The translations under genes were made by a program, and so were the position numbers. This document shows positions 60,101-64,000 of a stretch of 64,000 nt of DNA, piece after piece (position 1 is the first letter of the stretch; each line of letters begins with the position of its first letter). A model generated the notes under the pieces. That model had not been told where the DNA came from and searched no databases. It was given only the letters and a program-made list of their open reading frames with translations. This DNA is from CAADGU01 sp964581605 (GTDB lineage Bacteria > Chloroflexota > Anaerolineae > Promineifilales > Promineifilaceae): assembly GCA_964581605.1 (NCBI GenBank), contig CAZOPF010000001.1, forward strand, positions 1 to 64,000. Reading direction: 5' to 3'.

Positions 60101-63047
60101 GGAAGAAAATGCTGCCCTGCAACTCTCGTCACCCACGGTCGGATCCGCCAAATTGCCGCCATCTATCATTTTTGCCCCATTGGTCATTGGTGGACATACC
60201 AGCGGCGTCATTTCGGTGCAAAGTTATGAGTTTAACGCTTATACCGAAAATGATTTGAACTTGCTGATGGGTATTGCAAACCATATGGCCGTCGCTCTGG
60301 AAAATGCCCGGTTGTTTGCCGAAACGCAGCAGGCATTGGCCGAGACCCAAAAACGCACTGAAGAACTGGCAAGTATTAACGAGATCGTAAGCCAGCTTGG
60401 TTCTTTGCTGGATATTCAACAGGCGATGAATGTGGTGGCGCAGGGCCTCGTGGAAAGTGTCGGCGTGGATCAGGCGCGGATTGCCTTGTTCGATGCAACC
60501 AAAGAGAACCTGGTTATTGTGGCCGAAGCCTATGATAAGGAGCGTAATGAAAGCGGCTTAGGACTGCAAATCCCGGTGGCCGGTAACGAACTAACGGCAG
60601 AGGTATTGCGTACGCGCCGGGGCGTTGTGGTGGCCGACGTGGACACAAATCCGTTGGCGGCCCCGGTGCGCGAGATGCTCCAGGCGCAGGGCGTGCGAGT
60701 CTTAGCCGTATTGCCTATGCTGGTTGGTAATGAGGTCATTGGCACGGTGGGCATGGATATTTTGAGCGAGCACAAGACGATCACAGATGACATGCGCCGT
60801 CTGGCCGAAACGATTATTTTCCAGGCGGCCGCCGCCATTCAAAATGCCCGCCTGTTTAGCCAGACGGAAGCCGCACTGCAAGAAGTACAAACCTTGTTTG
60901 ACATCAGCGCCCGTCTGAATGCGGCTACCACGCTTACCGAAGCAGTGATGGCAGCCTCTGCACCGGCGTTGGCAGTGGGCGCTCTTTCCGGGACGCTGTT
61001 TAAGTTTGAACTGGATGCGGCCGGAGAACCGGCAATGGTTGAACTGGTAGCTACTACCGCACCGGCCCCCATAATCCCGATTGGTACACGTTTCGATCTG
61101 GCGCAAATGCCGTCGGCCCAATTGCGATTGGCTACAGGCGAAGGTGTGCTGCTGGTTGAAGATGTAACAACAGAGGAGCGATTAGACCTGGCCTTCAGGC
61201 AGAATCTATTGCAAACGGGAACCAGGGCCTGTGTCTTTATGACGCTGGCTGTGGGTAATCGGCAATTGGGCAGCCTTCTCATCCGCTGGAGCGAGCCGCA
61301 TCCCTTTACAGAATCAGATCGGCGGCTTTATCTCTCCATTGCCACGCAAACGGCATCGGTGGTAGATAGCCTCCTGTTGCTGGATGAGGTGCAGAGCCGG
61401 GCGATGGAATTGCAGGAAACAACGGGTTTCCTGGATTCGGTTATCGAGAATCTGCCCGTTATGCTGTTTGTGAAGGACGCGGAAGATCTGCGCTTTGTAC
61501 GCTGGAATAGGGCGGGATCAGAGATTACGGGCTATCCGCAAGAGGCGTTTATTGGGAAGAATGATTATGACTTTTTTGGCCCCGAAGAGGCAGACTATTA
61601 TACGGCCAAGGATCGAGAGGTATTGGCAAGTGGCACGGTCGTAGATATTCCCGATGAGCCAATTCAAACTGTACATCAAGGCGTGCGCACACTGCACACC
61701 CGTAAAGTACCTATTCTGGATTCTGAAGGTAAGCCGAGGTATCTGCTGGGTATTTCCGAGGATATTACGGAGCGGCGGCAGTTTGAAGAAGCATTGGCCA
61801 AACGTGCCCTGGAACTGCAAATGGTGGCGGAAATCAGTACCACGGTAGCCTCCACTCTGGAAGCCTCCCGTTTGTTGCAAGATGTGGTAGACCTGACGCG
61901 AGATAACTTTGATCTGTACCATGCCCACATTTACTTGCTGAATTCAGAGCAAAATGCTCTGGTGTTGGCGGCCGGGGCTGGCAAAGCTGGCGCAGAAATG
62001 GTGGCGGCGGGCTACAGCATCCCCCTCAACAGCGAGCGTTCGCTGGTAGCTCGTGCTGCCCGCAGCCGCCAGGGTGTGATCGCCAATGACGTGCAGGCGG
62101 ACGAGGGCTTTTTGCCCAACCCGCTGCTGCCAAAAACCCGGTCAGAGATGGCCCTACCGCTGTTGTCTGGTAATCAGGTCATTGGGGTGTTGGATGTGCA
62201 ATCGGATAAGGTTGATCATTTTACCACCCAGGATATTAACATTCAGTCTACCTTGGCTACTCAGGTAGCCACGGCACTGCAAAATGCCCGGCTGTTTAAC
62301 CAGACGGAACAACGTGCGGCCGAGTTAGCCACCATTAACGCCATTAACCAGGTCGCCAGTTCGCAGCTTGACCTGGCGACGCTGGTACAGGCGGTGGGTA
62401 TGCATTTGCTGGATACGTTTGAGGCTCATGCGGTGTATCTATCTTTGTATGATGAAGCCAGCAATATGTTGAGTTTCCCGTTTTTCTATGCCCGCGATGA
62501 AGGGCATGTTACGGTGCCGGGTCGGCCAGTAGATGATAAAGGTGGTTTTTCAGCGCAGATTGTGCGTAACCGCCAGCCGCTTTTGGTGCAATTGACTTCC
62601 GCTGAAGATGCAGAGAGCCGGGGCGCGAACCTGTCCGGCGGCGGCCGTATGACGGATAGTTTCCTGGGTGTGCCCATGATTTTGGGTAATCGCGTGGTAG
62701 GTGTCATTGGCCTTAGCTCTTATAAGGAAGTACGGGTTTACAATGAGGGCGATTTGAATTTGTTGATGACGCTGGCGGGTACGATTGGTGTGGCTATCCA
62801 AAATGCACAGCAGTTTGAGACGACTCGCCGCCGCGCTGAACGGGAGCGGATTGTGAATGAGATTACGCAGAAGATTCAAAGCTCGTTGAGCATGGAGAGT
62901 GCGCTGCAAACGGCCGTGAAAGAACTAGGCCATGCTCTCGGCGCTAAATTCACCCAGGTGGAACTCAATTTAAGTGGCGAACCATCCCACCAGCCAGCTC
63001 ATGGTGGCGCTCATAGTGGCAATGGCTCGCGGCGGAAAGCTCGTTAG
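54174..63047 (+). CDS. Giant multi-GAF/PAS membrane sensor, 2957 aa (array gene 5)
   Basis: A 2957-residue protein. About seven helices (20-215), an extracytoplasmic Cache-like domain (215-510), a helix and HAMP (513-585), then GAF1 (598-756, LPNPLLPDTKAE), GAF2 (763-925), GAF3 (938-1103), PAS1 (1106-1223), GAF4 (1241-1401), GAF5 (1409-1573), a mini-GAF module (1583-1693), GAF6 (1706-1876), GAF7 (1884-2046), GAF8 (2061-2226), GAF9 (2238-2399), PAS2 (2416-2540), GAF10 (2543-2706) and GAF11 (2716-2881). The tail VNEITQKIQSSLSMESALQTAVKELGHALGAKFTQVEL ends it. No kinase, cyclase or GGDEF domain is visible. PAS2 and GAF10 repeat parts of the upstream gene. It is very large for a bacterial receptor. 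Confidence 0.9.
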   Translation: MTQLNQELENASAEEAKRANRAFRLLLAIAIIVGLAASIIFLRQLGDGDDDFSDLLEPGLGIIAAVLIGLGAFLARKGQVTLALSVVAIVLFGLDLILITRLSEVGLPLTISLTLILVLLSSQTLPAKTVTWGVVITFLVGGALIILDLFWPTERGGIAVVDLRIVYMAAVSLFIITFVVAVRQFPTYSLRTKLVSAAVSLVIITVILTTVVVNNITRRNLINQLNKQFDTLSASQASAVSELLSREVNVLQAFSLDSGLAGLIRSNNREYAGTEAEIRTIIDQQNAEWLTTPAGQGIVNQYTNNATSSILRNYQYNFPENVDTLVTNRYGALVGVTSQTGLFDHSQEAWWQAAYNNGQGAVYIGIPELNEDTAILGIPIAMPIYSGVEVIGILRTTLTLGQLRELLTETGELGESVQSDMLFGNLRLHDEDDHAVGEEHLVPIDIDPAVLAALRDNQTPNVIGEVEGVDSLIHESPISTSGLIPAVDALGWSIVIHQPEQDALAAVEAQEQVSVVLALTAVAVGSLLAAYFARLFTGPINRLTDTAVIIAAGDLNRQAPVETQDEIGVLAQAFNNMTGQLRAFIGSLESRVADRTQALATSTEVSRRLSTILNLDELVNEVVNQTRDAFHYYHAQIYLFDATKLYLLMAGGTGQAGQDMLAAGHKLRISQGVVGRAAATNQVVLIPDVSQDSNWLPNPLLPDTKAEAAIPITLGNEVLGVLDVQHHVVNGLTEESVALLQSIANQVAVAIQNAQQVEQTNIQYDVASELTQASQPEQILEAASSYGRRLGATSAQLLFIENDASGRPEWAEVRAAWYTEEGGIPTGTRYYLPDFGFTPLWLSSPERPLLITDTTTHEAIVTELRRLYAQIKTLSTAILPLYAQGRWTGLIIFSWNFPQAFTSRDERIFTNLAQQTFSVVEAVQATQRIQDALQEAEQLYQVSQRLSHAISLEDALVAAVQTAIDSNAANATLLTFELDQTGKPTWAEVAAAWVQGQQMSSSAQTRFYLPDFPMSQLWLADAENPLFISDLEVDERVDDTTKMMFKQAGAIAAIILPLTVGGRWVGLAVISWGQQQEFSAQERRIYRAIMGQLASVVDRTRQFERSELLSSIVDNHPDFIGVSTLEGKAVYVNPSGLKLLGYAPDQDVSQMDITNFFTPTDAQLLLQEGIPRARQSGGWAAEVTFVTASGIAVPAEETIGINYNAEKQATSFSMTVRDISERKAAEAAIRTSEQLARGFQEKLTVLQEITTILAGMDTLEDTFRQAIQLGRTRLGFDRLGLWLFDNELKLMKGTFGTNRAGELIDETHLSHLMSNYEEWFTDILSSREHRLVRQDIDLYEDYEVAGQGWHVSALLMDEDRPIGYVAVDNLLNQRPLQPYEPDLITLFANALASLIINKQAQQVMSKQARELQTVAELSRVASTILDTNELLQQVADLTKARFNLYHAHIYLLSDDEQQLVLAAGAGDVGRQMAAEGWQILLRQKQSLVAQAARTRQGVMAHDVQAEAGFLPNPLLPDTRSELAMPLIAGEQVLGVLDIQANKPNYFTEIDINIQATLAAQIATAIQNARQYQQTQEALNELTRMQQMLIREGWDSFLTTREMEWQGYVYDQRELQPIKRNGGPETAVSTHEKQVAVADDTAVRAPLTVRGETIGVLGVRDPSGKPVSADKQQLLASISQQVAEALERARLFEESEMSRQQLDARAKQLAAINRVATVVAQQLQPEHLLESVYEEIQQIVPTDSFYVSFYHEESNTLEIPVNFEDGRRMAAVTMQVAPTSNSYKVIQTGERLLVNLTPEQVQTLQRQVQENTATAVVGDRDKPPTATQLFVPLKTGQRVTGIMSVQAYAYNAYSQADVEMLTGIASYVAVGLENSRLFTQTQKRAEELALINEVAQVVSQQLDIEQVLTTVYERVSQVMSADAFSVSRYDAATNILEYLFIYDAGQRHQQPPATIRKESMSYQVITTGLPQLRNYTPEENAALQLSSPTVGSAKLPPSIIFAPLVIGGHTSGVISVQSYEFNAYTENDLNLLMGIANHMAVALENARLFAETQQALAETQKRTEELASINEIVSQLGSLLDIQQAMNVVAQGLVESVGVDQARIALFDATKENLVIVAEAYDKERNESGLGLQIPVAGNELTAEVLRTRRGVVVADVDTNPLAAPVREMLQAQGVRVLAVLPMLVGNEVIGTVGMDILSEHKTITDDMRRLAETIIFQAAAAIQNARLFSQTEAALQEVQTLFDISARLNAATTLTEAVMAASAPALAVGALSGTLFKFELDAAGEPAMVELVATTAPAPIIPIGTRFDLAQMPSAQLRLATGEGVLLVEDVTTEERLDLAFRQNLLQTGTRACVFMTLAVGNRQLGSLLIRWSEPHPFTESDRRLYLSIATQTASVVDSLLLLDEVQSRAMELQETTGFLDSVIENLPVMLFVKDAEDLRFVRWNRAGSEITGYPQEAFIGKNDYDFFGPEEADYYTAKDREVLASGTVVDIPDEPIQTVHQGVRTLHTRKVPILDSEGKPRYLLGISEDITERRQFEEALAKRALELQMVAEISTTVASTLEASRLLQDVVDLTRDNFDLYHAHIYLLNSEQNALVLAAGAGKAGAEMVAAGYSIPLNSERSLVARAARSRQGVIANDVQADEGFLPNPLLPKTRSEMALPLLSGNQVIGVLDVQSDKVDHFTTQDINIQSTLATQVATALQNARLFNQTEQRAAELATINAINQVASSQLDLATLVQAVGMHLLDTFEAHAVYLSLYDEASNMLSFPFFYARDEGHVTVPGRPVDDKGGFSAQIVRNRQPLLVQLTSAEDAESRGANLSGGGRMTDSFLGVPMILGNRVVGVIGLSSYKEVRVYNEGDLNLLMTLAGTIGVAIQNAQQFETTRRRAERERIVNEITQKIQSSLSMESALQTAVKELGHALGAKFTQVELNLSGEPSHQPAHGGAHSGNGSRRKAR

Positions 63048-63057
63048 GAGTGGTTGT

Positions 63058-64000
63058 ATGGCGATACGAAACAAGCCAAACGAAATGGTGATGCCGGAAC
63101 CGGACGTGTTGTTAGAGCAGCGGGTGGCTGTCTTTCAGCCCATGCTGGAGATTTCCCCTGATCCTTCGATCATTTATGATGCCATCGGGCAGGTGGTGTA
63201 TGTCAATCCGGCGTTTAGCCAAGTTTTTGGTTGGGAATTGTCGGAGCTGATTGGACATCGGCTGGATTTTGTGCCGGAAGAACGCAAAGAGGAGACAGCC
63301 ATAGCCATCAATGCCTTATTGCAGAACGGCGTTGCCACCAACTTTATCACCAAACGATTGACCAAAGACGGCCGTGTGCTGGATGTGCAAACCAGCGCCA
63401 TTGTTTTGCGGGAGCATGATTCCCCGATGTTTGGCTCTCTGGTCATGATCCGGGACATTACCGCCCAAAAAGAGGCCGAGCGTTCTCTACGTGCCAGCGA
63501 AATACGCTACCGGGAAATGCTAGAGAGTACGCCCGACGCTTATTATGAAGTGGATTTAAGCGGTGCTATTACGTATTACTCCCCTGGATTAGCTGAGGTG
63601 TTGGGCTACCCGGAAGAAGAACTGTTGGGCCTGAGCAACCGTGACTATGCCAATACCGCGAATGCTCGCCAGATTTATGAGGCTTTTAACCAGGTGTACC
63701 ACACCGGCCAACCGGCTAAGGCCATTCTCATGCACACCATCCGCAAAGATGGTACGCCGCAAATACTGGAAACCTCTATCGCTTTGAGGAAAGATGAATC
63801 TGGTAATACCATCGGCTTTCGGGGGATTGCGCGTGATGTAACCGGGCTGGTTCGCAAGCGGCAGGAAGCAGAAGAAGCACTGTCTCACTCAGAAGAGCGG
63901 TATGGCACCATTCTGCAAACTATTGAAGATGGCTATTACGAAACGAATTTGAAAGGGGATTTCACTTTTGTAAATGAGCAGTGGGCGGCTATTCACGGCT
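63058..64000 (+). CDS. PAS-domain sensor protein, 3' end beyond window
   Basis: The frame is open from ATG 63058 to the window edge, at least 314 residues. GGAG overlaps the stop codon of the previous gene, so translation is probably coupled. It carries three PAS-type regions: ISPDPSIIYDAIGQVVYVNPAFSQVFG...MIRDITAQKEAE, LESTPDAYYEVDLSGAITYYSPGLAEVLGY...IARDVTGL, and LQTIEDGYYETNLKGDFTFVNEQW at the edge. PAC tails are recognisable. The gene has no membrane helix so far. Its position after five sensors without output domains makes it the best candidate to carry the missing output enzyme, such as a histidine kinase or GGDEF domain, beyond position 64000. Confidence 0.85.
   Translation, partial: MAIRNKPNEMVMPEPDVLLEQRVAVFQPMLEISPDPSIIYDAIGQVVYVNPAFSQVFGWELSELIGHRLDFVPEERKEETAIAINALLQNGVATNFITKRLTKDGRVLDVQTSAIVLREHDSPMFGSLVMIRDITAQKEAERSLRASEIRYREMLESTPDAYYEVDLSGAITYYSPGLAEVLGYPEEELLGLSNRDYANTANARQIYEAFNQVYHTGQPAKAILMHTIRKDGTPQILETSIALRKDESGNTIGFRGIARDVTGLVRKRQEAEEALSHSEERYGTILQTIEDGYYETNLKGDFTFVNEQWAAIHG

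Noticed and set aside
1..64000. tRNA, rRNA, tmRNA or SRP RNA genes
   Set aside because: I looked for CCA-ending cloverleaf and known conserved RNA sequences and saw none, although smpB is present. A covariance scan would be decisive.

Overview
The window looks like a Chloroflexota genome, probably Anaerolineae or Herpetosiphon-like. The signs are a mixed, mid-50s GC composition, an extracytoplasmic protein with a Chloroflexi-style TETVTETV/EVTREVEV stalk, a very large set of GAF/PAS sensors with no enzyme domain, and a diterpene gene pair of the kind I know from Herpetosiphon. This placement is inferred from gene content; no rRNA or tRNA gene is visible.

Layout. 1-8.4 kb: half of an ABC exporter, a GH3 hydrolase, two tandem S41 proteases and smpB. 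8.5-11.8 kb: a glycosyltransferase fused to GtrA and HprK-like domains, a methyltransferase and a GNAT. 12.2-17 kb: a dynamin-like GTPase, a small protein, a HicBA pair and an unrecognised 411-aa protein. 17-24.2 kb: two MFS transporters around a double GNAT, an Rpn nuclease, an AT-rich EAD7-type protein and an arylamine N-acetyltransferase. 24.3-35.2 kb: a NarX/NarL-type two-component pair, a GIY-YIG protein, a GAF protein, PlsC, a large PAS/GAF histidine kinase, a DUF3592 protein and a Reg_prop propeller protein. 35.3-39.7 kb (minus strand): a heterodimeric ABC exporter followed by a Ub/Mut7-C protein. 40-43.8 kb: an AT-rich diterpene island. 44.1-64 kb: a tandem run of giant sensors, all on the plus strand, continuing past the window edge.

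Most interesting. (1) A class II diterpene cyclase (40184-41746) and an Rv3378c-type diterpene synthase (42959-43813), a pairing like Mycobacterium Rv3377c/Rv3378c and the Herpetosiphon kolavelool genes. Both carry changes at key acidic positions. (2) A five-gene sensor array of about 19 kb that ends in a 2957-residue protein. It has about twenty GAF/PAS units, no output domain, a recurring mini-GAF module and a shared C-terminal tail. (3) A strongly over-used palindromic octamer, ACGGCCGT, like cyanobacterial HIP1, also used in pairs to build a terminator. (4) Heptameric tandem repeats in many intergenic gaps, like cyanobacterial STRR repeats. (5) A 125-bp MITE with near-perfect terminal repeats and an exact 10-bp target duplication. 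(6) A probable small RNA on the minus strand with its own promoter and terminator.

All positions and motifs were read by eye. No similarity search, folding or counting program was run.
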